A stretch of 7,724 bases of DNA from contig JACDCA010000017.1 of the NCBI GenBank assembly GCA_013694635.1, forward strand, positions 1-7,724, written 5' to 3'. Below the pieces are notes generated by a model. It had not been told where the DNA came from. It worked only from the letters and a program-made list of their open reading frames with translations, and searched no databases. Each line of letters begins with the position of its first letter. Within the stretch, counting starts at the first letter, position 1. Positions 1 through 7,724 of the stretch are shown in pieces. Both the position numbers and the translations under genes were made by a program. The DNA is from Acidobacteriota bacterium. Lineage in GTDB: Bacteria > Acidobacteriota > Vicinamibacteria > Vicinamibacterales > 2-12-FULL-66-21.

Positions 1-708
1 CTGTTCTTCCTCCCAATTTCGGCGGCGTTCAACCAGTATTCGCGCGAGAAGCTCGCTGGCGGGCTCGGTGTGCGGATGCTTCTCGCGCCACTCGGCGGTC
101 AGCGCTCCTGTGACGGCTGCCTTGAGAATCGACGCGCGGTAGAGCGCCAGCTTCGCCTTCGCTCGCTGCAAGGCGGCGACACCAGCATCGAGATCGGATA
201 GCAACTCGTCGAGGGCGTCAGCGATGCGCTGCTGTTCACGGATAGGTGGCAGCAGTAGCGACCAACCCCGAATGTCCTTTGGCCTTACAGCAGGGTACAG
301 GGCGCCCTGAACTACCTGGGACATGGCACGTATGAAGTCATGTGTCTGAACCGCAGTCAGCAACCAGGATGACTCCACATTGGTGGGCCTCAACACGTGC
401 AGACCTGACGACCCAACAACATTGTCCAGAGCATCTGGCAACAATGCGACGGCATTCAGATTTGGTCGCGTCATTGAAACCACGACGTCGCCAGCACGCA
501 GGTTCTGCCTTGCGCGACTTGGAGCTTTCGTCGTCGGCAAGGTCTTCGGATCCGCGATTCTCTTAGTGCAGTTATCGATGCTGCTGATATCGATGTAAGT
601 AAAGGTCGGCGAGGACTGTGGGCCGTCCTGCGAGATGGCTTCGACAGTTACTTCACCCAGCGTGGTCCTTGCCCATCCAGAAGGCAAAGGGGCCCTGGAC
701 GTCGTCAC
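1..708 (-). CDS. hsdS: Type I restriction-modification specificity subunit HsdS, N-terminal part (cut by window edge)
   Basis: HsdS recognises the bipartite DNA target and holds HsdM and HsdR in the type I complex. Reading the minus strand from a GTG at 708-706 gives 236 open codons running off the window at base 1. Residues 9-19 (LPSGWARTTLGEV-like) are the usual opening of an HsdS target-recognition domain. Residues about 20-150 form TRD1, including RAGDVVVSM (71-79) and PKDIRGWSLLLPPIREQQRI (143-162), the typical exit from a TRD. Residues 163-236 are the conserved helical spacer, with LDAGVAALQRAKAKL, YRASILKAAVTG and LTAEWREKHP, then a charged helix. A second TRD is expected beyond the window. 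The GTG overlaps the hsdR stop by four bases (GTGA), with a GAGAG about 9 bases upstream as a possible ribosome site. The start is chosen from this overlap and from the family N-terminus. The TRD stretch (about 250-620) looks less GC-rich than the neighbours, which is common for horizontally exchanged TRDs. Confidence 0.93.
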   Translation of the reverse strand, partial: MTTSRAPLPSGWARTTLGEVTVEAISQDGPQSSPTFTYIDISSIDNCTKRIADPKTLPTTKAPSRARQNLRAGDVVVSMTRPNLNAVALLPDALDNVVGSSGLHVLRPTNVESSWLLTAVQTHDFIRAMSQVVQGALYPAVRPKDIRGWSLLLPPIREQQRIADALDELLSDLDAGVAALQRAKAKLALYRASILKAAVTGALTAEWREKHPHTEPASELLARILVERRRNWEEEQ

Positions 709-3503
709 GCCGCCAGTCTCTCATTCAGCTCGGCCATCAGCGCCTTCAGCTTCTCACCGAAGAGCGCATTCGCCCTCCCGAGGCTCCCGTGCTGGCTGAA
801 CCACCCGGTCTCGAAATCCTCCGGCTCGATCGCCAGGCTGGTGGCGACGTGTTCGGCCATCCGCGTCAGCCACTCGCGCTGCTCGGCGGTGAACGCCACA
901 CCGGCTCTCTCCTTTTCCATCATCCACATCGTGAAGTTGAGGCGCACTTTCGGCGCGTAGGGCGCGAGGGGTGTTGCCGCAGGCTCGATGGCATGGCGGA
1001 CCAGTTGCACCAGGTCGGCCAGCGTCTCTCCGGCGCGTTCCGTCGCGCCTGTCTCCTTCACCTGTTGCGCCTCGACCGCCTCGAAGGAGCGCCACAGCTG
1101 CGGTGGCGTAGTTGCCAGCGGCGGACGGGCAAGCGCGTCGCGCAGCTCCCGAAGTTGTTTGAGGGACAGTCTCAAAGGACGTGTGCCCGCGTAGAGCACC
1201 TGAAGGGCGGTCAGCTCGTCCTTGTGCGCCGCAATCCAGGTCTTGAAATCCAGGACCCTCGTGCGCGCCTTCTCCAGCGCTGATGCATCGAATCCCGCAT
1301 ACAGCACATCGTCGATCGTGTGCCGGTCAAGCACCTGCTCGTTCTGCTGGCGGATCTCGAGGATGCGGCGGCGGAACGCGGCCTTCAGGAACGGTTCGGC
1401 GGCGGATTGCTTCGCGACCTCGCTTCCCGTCTCGGGGTCGCAGGCGGCAAGGAGCGCCTGGCCAAGCTCCGGAAACGACTTCCCGCCAGCCAGCTCCTTC
1501 AGCTCGTCGAGCTGCCCAGGACTGAACTCCCGCTGCAGACGCGCAAGGCGGCCGGCCAGCGTCGTCAGAGCCTCCGGATCGATGCCGCCCGCCGCGACAT
1601 AGTTGAACAATTGTTCGAGCGTCGCCGAGGGCTGCCGGTTCAATGTGTGGGAATCGGTCTTGTCATTCTCGCAGACGCCAACTGCGTCAACGATGATGAA
1701 ACGGTCCTTCACCCTGGCGCTGGGCGTCACAGTCCGCAGTTTGTCGGGCGAGATGACACGTACTCCGCGCCCTTTCATCTGCTCGAAGAAGCCGGCGGAC
1801 TTCACGTTCCGCATGAAGAAGACGCACTCGATCGGCTTCACATCGGTTCCGGTCGAGATCATGTCGACCGTTACAGCGATGCGCGGATTGAAGCTGTTGC
1901 GGAAGTTGGTCAGGATCTCGTCGGGTGTGAGAGACGACGTCTTGACCCATTCCGTGACCTCGGACTGTGTGCCGTCCTCGTTTGTCACCTTCTTCGTCAC
2001 CTTCGTATAACCAGTGCGGTAGGTGATCTTCTGACAGAAATCATTGCCCTCGGCGAATACGTCGCGAGCGATCCGGACGATGTCGTCGGCGTGGGAATCG
2101 TCCTTGGCGAAGATGAGCGTCTTGGGTACTTCCGTGCGACCGGCGAACGCTTCGGGTAACACATTGTCGCGGAATTGCTGAAGCACCGTGCGAATCTGGC
2201 TCTCGGAAACGACGTCCCGATCGAGCTGGGTCGCCGTATAAGTCAGGTCCTGGTTCAGCAGCTCGAGGCGCTCCGCGCGTGTGAGCTTGTGACGTTTGTC
2301 TACGTACACGCCCGTCTCACCAGCCTCGATTCTGCCCCCCTGCTCGGTGACCCTGGTGCGAATCCGGTACACATCGAAGTCCACGTTGACGCCGTCGGTC
2401 ACGGCCTCGTCGTGGCCGTACTGCATCACCAGGTTCTGGTTGAAGAACCCTACGGTCTTTCCCGCCGGCGTGGCGGTAAGCCCGACGATGAATGCATCGA
2501 AATAGAGCAGCACCTGGCTCCACAGCTCGTAGATCGAGCGGTGGCATTCGTCCACCACGATGAAGTCGAAGTACTCGGGCGGAATGGCGGCGTTGTAGAC
2601 CACATCGGGCGGGTCACCCTGCCAGGGTCGAGCAGAGTCGAAGCTCGATCCCTCTTCGTTGCCGGGATCGAATTCCGGCTCACCTTTCAGCATCGAATAG
2701 AGCCGCTGAATAGTGGTGATGACCACCTTGGCAGCGGGATTGATCGAGTTCGTCTTGAGCCGCTGAACGGTATAGAGCGTCGGGAACTTCCGCGGATCGT
2801 CGGGCGGTTCGAAGTTCGCGAACTCATCTTCCGCCTGTCTTCCGAGGTTGGCACGGTCCACGAGGAAAAGAATCCGTTTGGCGCCGGCATGCTTCAGCAC
2901 ACGGTAGGCGACATTGACCGCCGTGAAGGTCTTGCCCGAGCCGGTGGCCATCTGCACGAGTGCGCGGAGATCTCCCCTGGCCAGTGAAGCCTCGAGGTTC
3001 CTGATGGCCTGAACCTGCACCTTCCAGAGACCTGATTCTTCGAGGGACGGAAGGCCCCTCAACCGGCCACGCAGTTGCTGGTCCTGCTTGACCCACTCTG
3101 CGAGCGTCTCGACGCGGGGAAGGGCGAAGACCTGCCGGCTTCGCGGTGTGGGATCGAGGGTACTGGTGAAGTACGTGACCGAGCCGTTCGACTCGAACAG
3201 GAACGGCAGCGGGCGACGATGCGCGGGCAGATTGTCGGGCAGGCCCGCGGCGTACTTGCCGGACTGTACCTCGACTCCGGTGAGTGTGCCCTCTGCCTTG
3301 GCCTCGACCGCGCCGATGGCCTTGCGATCCACGTAAAGCAGATAGTCGGCGAAGCCGAACCCCGGCTTCATCTGGAACTCGCGAACGGCGATGCCCCGAC
3401 CAGCCGTCAGGTCAAGGTCGGTGCGGCTCTGAACGAGCCACCCAGCGGCTGTCAGGTCCGCATCAATTTCGCGGCGGGCTTTCTGTTCGGGGGTCTCGGG
3501 CAT
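705..3503 (-). CDS. hsdR: Type I restriction enzyme motor/endonuclease subunit HsdR
   Basis: HsdR is the ATP-driven translocase and nuclease that cleaves unmodified DNA when bound to the HsdM/HsdS complex. The 932-residue protein has the full domain order. The N-terminal PD-(D/E)xK nuclease shows D53 (FADYLL), E67-A-K69 and the associated QxxxY motif (Q80 to Y84). The superfamily 2 helicase core follows, with Walker A ATGSGKT (186-192), Walker B box DECH (318-321), motif III TATP (343-346), motif V-like MISTGTDVKPIE (548-559) and motif VI QMKGRGVRV (575-583). About 320 mostly helical residues make up the C-terminal region, resembling the EcoEI-type R C-terminal domain. All catalytic residues appear intact and the length is normal. 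The ATG at 3503 gives a typical family N-terminus, although no good Shine-Dalgarno precedes it. The gene begins 54 bases after lepB and overlaps hsdS by four bases. The function assignment is firm; activity depends on an hsdM not seen here. Confidence 0.96.
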   Translation of the reverse strand: MPETPEQKARREIDADLTAAGWLVQSRTDLDLTAGRGIAVREFQMKPGFGFADYLLYVDRKAIGAVEAKAEGTLTGVEVQSGKYAAGLPDNLPAHRRPLPFLFESNGSVTYFTSTLDPTPRSRQVFALPRVETLAEWVKQDQQLRGRLRGLPSLEESGLWKVQVQAIRNLEASLARGDLRALVQMATGSGKTFTAVNVAYRVLKHAGAKRILFLVDRANLGRQAEDEFANFEPPDDPRKFPTLYTVQRLKTNSINPAAKVVITTIQRLYSMLKGEPEFDPGNEEGSSFDSARPWQGDPPDVVYNAAIPPEYFDFIVVDECHRSIYELWSQVLLYFDAFIVGLTATPAGKTVGFFNQNLVMQYGHDEAVTDGVNVDFDVYRIRTRVTEQGGRIEAGETGVYVDKRHKLTRAERLELLNQDLTYTATQLDRDVVSESQIRTVLQQFRDNVLPEAFAGRTEVPKTLIFAKDDSHADDIVRIARDVFAEGNDFCQKITYRTGYTKVTKKVTNEDGTQSEVTEWVKTSSLTPDEILTNFRNSFNPRIAVTVDMISTGTDVKPIECVFFMRNVKSAGFFEQMKGRGVRVISPDKLRTVTPSARVKDRFIIVDAVGVCENDKTDSHTLNRQPSATLEQLFNYVAAGGIDPEALTTLAGRLARLQREFSPGQLDELKELAGGKSFPELGQALLAACDPETGSEVAKQSAAEPFLKAAFRRRILEIRQQNEQVLDRHTIDDVLYAGFDASALEKARTRVLDFKTWIAAHKDELTALQVLYAGTRPLRLSLKQLRELRDALARPPLATTPPQLWRSFEAVEAQQVKETGATERAGETLADLVQLVRHAIEPAATPLAPYAPKVRLNFTMWMMEKERAGVAFTAEQREWLTRMAEHVATSLAIEPEDFETGWFSQHGSLGRANALFGEKLKALMAELNERLAA

Positions 3504-3542
3504 CCGAGGACGTATTGTGGCTCAGACTGGGACCAAGTCACT

Positions 3543-3554
3543 CGGTCCGGACCG
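3543..3554. other. Perfect 12-bp palindrome between lepB and hsdR
   Basis: CGGTCCGGACCG is a perfect palindrome just downstream of the lepB stop codon. Short flanking arms (AGTC at 3536-3539 against GACT at 3555-3558) can lengthen it with a small bulge. There is no T-run, so it is not a canonical intrinsic terminator. It could be an operator for hsdR, a weak hairpin, or chance in GC-rich DNA. No convincing -35/-10 pair was found in the 54-base gap. Confidence 0.3.
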
Positions 3555-3557
3555 GAC

Positions 3558-4250
3558 TCAGTGAATCTGTTTGAGCAACCGCTCCCACCGCGTCTTGGTG
3601 AAAAAGTGCGTGACCACGGAGAACCACCGCGCGAGCGTGGCGCCGACACCGGCGTCGGTATAGTCTTCACGCCCTGACTCGTATGACCAGTAGATCAGCA
3701 GCGCCTTGCCCTTCACGTAGTGCCGCGGGAGGAAGCCCCAGTATCGGCTGTCCTGCGAATTGTCGCGGTTGTCTCCCATCACGAAGTACTGATCGGACGG
3801 CACCTGAACCGGCCCATACCGTTCCCTCACGTCGAACGACGTCACTTCCGACGCTGCGTGGGTCGGGTCGAGGAAGTGCACGTACGGTTCATCGAGCGGC
3901 TTGCCGTTGACGAGCACCTTCTTGTTCTGGAGCTCGACCGTCTCGCCGGGGAGTCCGATCACCCGCTTGATGAAATCACGTTGCGGCTCGTCGGGGTACT
4001 TGAAGACAACGATGTCGCCGCGGCGGATGTCGCGAACCGGGAGCACCGTGCGTTCGAGCGCGGTCGGCTCCGGGCCGAAGACGAACTTGTTGACCAGGAG
4101 GTGATCGCCGATCAGCAGGTTGTTCTCCATCGATCCGGTCGGGATCTTGAAGGCCTGCACCACCCACGTGCGGACAAAGAGCGCCAGGATCACGGCGGTG
4201 ACGATCGCCTCGAAGTATTCGCGCACCGTGGATTTGTGGAAGGTCGCCAT
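3558..4250 (-). CDS. lepB: Signal peptidase I (leader peptidase)
   Basis: This membrane-bound serine protease removes signal peptides from Sec- and Tat-exported proteins at the outer face of the inner membrane. The 230-residue protein has one N-terminal membrane segment (about 13-34). The catalytic serine S40 lies in PTGSMENNL (37-45), and the general base K95 lies in RDFIKRVIGLPGE (91-103). The signature GDNRDNSQDSRYWG spans 159-172, and box C is present as RRGDIVVFKYP (76-86). The Ser-Lys dyad spacing is normal. The family also has longer E. coli-type members with two membrane segments; this one is the compact single-anchor form with a basic C-terminal tail (about 205-230). Its ATG follows the lepA stop after only 3 bases, so the two are almost certainly cotranscribed and probably translationally coupled, as in the classical lep operon. 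Confidence 0.97.
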   Translation of the reverse strand: MATFHKSTVREYFEAIVTAVILALFVRTWVVQAFKIPTGSMENNLLIGDHLLVNKFVFGPEPTALERTVLPVRDIRRGDIVVFKYPDEPQRDFIKRVIGLPGETVELQNKKVLVNGKPLDEPYVHFLDPTHAASEVTSFDVRERYGPVQVPSDQYFVMGDNRDNSQDSRYWGFLPRHYVKGKALLIYWSYESGREDYTDAGVGATLARWFSVVTHFFTKTRWERLLKQIH

Positions 4251-4253
4251 ACG

Positions 4254-6059
<1,806 letters not shown>

Positions 6060-6068
6060 TGTTTGATC

Positions 6069-6091
6069 GGCGGGGCCCCCTGCACCCCGCC
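6069..6091. repeat. GC-rich hairpin in the lepA leader
   Basis: GGCGGGG (6069-6075) pairs with CCCCGCC (6085-6091) across a 9-base loop, only 9 bases from the preferred lepA ATG. An alternative pairing, GGGGCCCC (6072-6079), lies within it. In the lepA transcript this would form a strong stem where a ribosome site is normally found. It has no T-run, so a terminator is unlikely. It may affect lepA translation or be part of a dispersed intergenic repeat. Confidence 0.5.
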
Positions 6092-6145
6092 TGGCGGCCT
6101 TCACTCGCTTTCGCTCCGTTGCGGCCGCTGGGGTATGAACCCACG

Positions 6146-6151
6146 ATTATA
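6146..6151 (-). promoter_or_regulatory. Probable -10 box of a lepA-lepB promoter
   Basis: A perfect TATAAT on the minus strand lies 24 bases past the gltA stop and about 86 bases before the preferred lepA ATG, or about 41 before the alternative GTG. In GC-rich DNA a consensus box in an intergenic gap facing the next gene is suggestive. No good -35 hexamer is seen at 16-18 bases; the region there reads AAAACGACT-like, so an activator or an extended element may be needed. Confidence 0.5.
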
Positions 6152-6175
6152 GCGGGATGCGGATGCGAGTCGTTT

Positions 6176-7315
6176 TTACCGCTGGTCGAGCGGCAGGAGC
6201 GTCTGTGGGTACGTCGGTCCGATGTAATCGGTGCGGGGACGGATGAGGCGGTTGTTTGCGTACTGCTCCAGGCAGTGCGCGGTCCAGCCGGAGATGCGGC
6301 TCACGGCGAAGATCGGCGTGAAGAGATCGATGTCGATCCCGAGCGTGTAGTAGGTCGACGCGGAATAGAAGTCGACGTTCGGATAGAGCTTCTTTTCGCC
6401 CGTCACGAGCGTTTCGATGCGCCGTGACATCTCGAACCATCGCGGGTTGCCCGCCTTCTCGCCGAGCTCCTTCGACATCCGGCGCAGGTGCGTGGCGCGC
6501 GGATCCTCGGTGCGGTACACGCGGTGACCAAAGCCGGGAATCTTCACTTTGCGCGCCAGTTTCCCCCGGATCGCTTCGTCGATCCGTTCGGGAGAGGCCT
6601 CGGGCCCGACCTCGATCAGCAGCCGCATGACGTCCGCGTTCGCCCCGCCGTGCAGCGGGCCCTTCAGCGCGCCAATCGCCCCGACGACGGCCGAATACAG
6701 ATCCGTCAGCGTCGCGGCGGCCACGCGCGCGACGAACGTGGACGCGTTCAACTCGTGGTCCGCGTGGAGTACGAGCGCGATGTCGAACGCACGCGCCGAC
6801 AACGCCGACGGGCGGTTCCCCGTCAGCATGTAGAGAAAATTCGCCGCATTCCCGAGTGCGGGATCCGGATCGATCGGTCCCCCGCCGTTCTTCATCCGGC
6901 CGTAGGTGGCGACCAGGCTCGCGATCCGGGCCGTCAGCCGCACGGCCTTCCGGTAATTGGCCTGGGGCGAGTTGTCGTTGACCTCGGGATCGTACTGACC
7001 GAGCGCCGATGTCAGCGTCCGCAGCATGTCCATGCCGTCCGACGCCGGGAGCTGCTTCATCAGCCGCAGCAACGCCTCGGGCAGCGGGCGCTCGGCCGCG
7101 AGTTGCGACTGCAGGTCCCCGAGCTCCGCGCGGTTCGGCAGGCGGCCATGCCAGAGCAGGTAGCAGACCTCTTCGAACGAAGCGCCGCGCGCGAGGTCGT
7201 GGATGTCGTATCCGTAATACGCGAGCACGCCGCGATCGCCATCGAGGAAGCAGATCGCCGAAGACGCCGCAACGACATCCTCGAGCCCCGCCTTGGGCTT
7301 CGCTTCAGTGGACAT
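6176..7315 (-). CDS. gltA: Citrate synthase (citrate/2-methylcitrate synthase family)
   Basis: The enzyme condenses acetyl-CoA and oxaloacetate to citrate, the entry step of the TCA cycle in the cytoplasm. The 379-residue protein carries the family motifs: HADHELNAST (184-193), the catalytic histidine H222 in KGPLHGGAN, H264 in GFGHRVYR (261-268) and the catalytic aspartate D315 in NVDFYSA. The N-terminal stretch GLEDVVAASSAICFLDGD and the length fit the short, dimeric-type bacterial enzymes rather than the longer NADH-regulated hexameric E. coli form. Sequence alone cannot fully separate citrate from 2-methylcitrate synthase. No prpB or prpD neighbours are seen, so a TCA role is preferred. 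The ATG at 7315 has no Shine-Dalgarno. A TATCAT lies 6 bases upstream, so translation might be leaderless. The gene precedes lepA by 116 bases and is probably a separate transcription unit. Confidence 0.94.
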   Translation of the reverse strand: MSTEAKPKAGLEDVVAASSAICFLDGDRGVLAYYGYDIHDLARGASFEEVCYLLWHGRLPNRAELGDLQSQLAAERPLPEALLRLMKQLPASDGMDMLRTLTSALGQYDPEVNDNSPQANYRKAVRLTARIASLVATYGRMKNGGGPIDPDPALGNAANFLYMLTGNRPSALSARAFDIALVLHADHELNASTFVARVAAATLTDLYSAVVGAIGALKGPLHGGANADVMRLLIEVGPEASPERIDEAIRGKLARKVKIPGFGHRVYRTEDPRATHLRRMSKELGEKAGNPRWFEMSRRIETLVTGEKKLYPNVDFYSASTYYTLGIDIDLFTPIFAVSRISGWTAHCLEQYANNRLIRPRTDYIGPTYPQTLLPLDQR

Positions 7316-7321
7316 GGGTTG

Positions 7322-7327
7322 ATGATA
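7322..7327 (-). promoter_or_regulatory. Possible -10 box for a leaderless gltA transcript
   Basis: TATCAT on the minus strand differs from TATAAT at one position and ends 6 bases before the gltA ATG. This spacing would place the transcription start at or next to the A of the ATG. It fits the absence of a Shine-Dalgarno, but there is no clear -35 box and a match this short can occur by chance. Confidence 0.3.
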
Positions 7328-7337
7328 TCGCGCCGAG

Positions 7338-7436
7338 CTTCCAGCTCCCAGCTTCCAGCTCCCAGCGCGTGCTGGAAGTCTGCAACCGAGCCGGTTACAT
7401 GCTGGAAGCTTGCAGCTGGAAACTGTAAACTGGAAG
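7338..7436. repeat. Degenerate 7-bp tandem repeat in two inverted arms
   Basis: Four contiguous heptamers fill 7338-7365 in the order CTTCCAG, CTCCCAG, CTTCCAG, CTCCCAG. Five contiguous heptamers fill 7402-7436: CTGGAAG, CTTGCAG, CTGGAAA, CTGTAAA, CTGGAAG. A single CTGGAAG lies between them at 7372-7378. CTTCCAG is the reverse complement of CTGGAAG, so the two arms are inverted; AGCTTCCAGC (7336-7345 and 7350-7359) pairs perfectly with GCTGGAAGCT (7401-7410). The array fills nearly the whole gap between the upstream gene's stop codon and gltA. It could fold as a long imperfect hairpin and attenuate readthrough, or be a neutral short-sequence repeat. No T-run follows, so it is not a standard terminator. 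Confidence 0.85.
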
Positions 7437-7724
7437 CTACTTCGCGACTTCCGGCCCGGTCAGCATCATGTCCTCACCCGTGAACTGCTGCATGATCGAC
7501 AGGAGCCCGGTGTAGAGGAAGCCCACCTGGAAGAGCATCAGGAAGGGAATCGTCCCGTAGATGCCGTTTGTCAGGGCGTAGAAGACCGTCGCGGTGAAAT
7601 ACAGTCCGAGCGCGAGCTCGACCAGCGGCTGGATCCCCACCGACTGGTGGTACTTCTTCCCGACCCACTCGTCGGTCTGGCGCTCGATGCCGTATTTCGG
7701 CGTCCGCGCGAACTCGCTCTGCTT
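7437..7724 (-). CDS. C-terminal end of a membrane glycosyltransferase (family 2-like), partial
   Basis: The reading frame enters at the window edge and is open for 95 codons to a TAG at 7439-7437, so the start lies outside. The visible part begins with a charged juxtamembrane stretch containing FARTPKYGI, followed by two hydrophobic segments (about residues 31-51 and 54-77) separated by a short NGIYGTIP turn, and a short polar tail. An FxRTPKxG element before the last membrane helices is something I associate with the C-termini of BcsA-like, processive family 2 glycosyltransferases. The catalytic domain is not in the window, so this is a resemblance call and another polytopic membrane protein is possible. 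The final bases abut the heptad repeat array, whose first unit begins next to the stop codon. An internal GTG at 7640 is not the real start because the frame continues upstream with a sensible sequence. Confidence 0.6.
   Translation of the reverse strand, partial: KQSEFARTPKYGIERQTDEWVGKKYHQSVGIQPLVELALGLYFTATVFYALTNGIYGTIPFLMLFQVGFLYTGLLSIMQQFTGEDMMLTGPEVAK

Noticed and set aside
342..598. Small plus-strand frames opposite hsdS (74 and 72 codons)
   Set aside because: The minus-strand HsdS reading is continuous with strong family motifs; the small frames show no features of their own.
3504..3557. Intrinsic terminator after lepB or promoter for hsdR
   Set aside because: The palindrome lacks a T-run and a useful loop, and no -35/-10 pair with reasonable spacing was found.
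618..3677. Long plus-strand open frames opposite hsdR (618-1283, 1320-2159, 2175-2987, 3075-3677)
   Set aside because: They are antisense to a complete hsdR with all motifs, have compositionally biased translations and no recognisable domain; typical GC-rich antisense shadows.
7338..7436. CRISPR array
   Set aside because: The units are 7 bp, contiguous within arms and inverted between arms, with no spacer-repeat alternation.
6488..7483. 331-codon plus-strand frame opposite gltA, running into the repeat array
   Set aside because: The gltA frame has all the citrate synthase motifs; this frame is a biased antisense translation.

Overview
The window is a GC-rich bacterial chromosome segment with every supported gene on the minus strand. 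Transcription therefore runs from high to low coordinates. The gene order is: 3' end of a membrane glycosyltransferase-like gene (7724-7437), citrate synthase (7315-6176), lepA/EF-4 (6059-4254), lepB signal peptidase I (4250-3558), type I restriction subunit hsdR (3503-705), and the 5' part of hsdS (708 to the window edge). Long open frames on the plus strand are GC-driven shadows of these genes and encode nothing recognisable. There is no gene-free stretch over 300 bases; the largest gap is about 120 bases.

Organism: the high GC, the short (379 aa) citrate synthase, the compact lepA-lepB pair and the style of the glycosyltransferase C-terminus suggest an uncultured soil or sediment type lineage. 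Acidobacteriota is my best guess. It is an inference from general familiarity and was not tested.

Layout: the upper half (7724 to about 3558) is housekeeping. gltA feeds the TCA cycle. lepA and lepB sit 3 bases apart, the classical lep operon, coupling a ribosome-associated GTPase to the leader peptidase that processes exported proteins. A TATAAT box lies just past the gltA stop and probably drives lepA-lepB. The lower half (3503 to 1) is a type I restriction-modification system entered only 54 bases after lepB. hsdR and hsdS overlap by four bases (GTGA), so they are probably translated together. No hsdM is visible, and since lepB precedes hsdR, the methylase must lie beyond base 1 or elsewhere.

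Non-coding points of interest: a degenerate 7-bp tandem array in two inverted arms fills most of the gap before gltA (7338-7436). A GC-rich hairpin sits directly upstream of the lepA ATG (6069-6091). A perfect 12-bp palindrome lies at the lepB/hsdR junction (3543-3554). I see no clear new multi-gene system. The most notable items are the hsdR-hsdS arrangement at a housekeeping junction and the heptad array.
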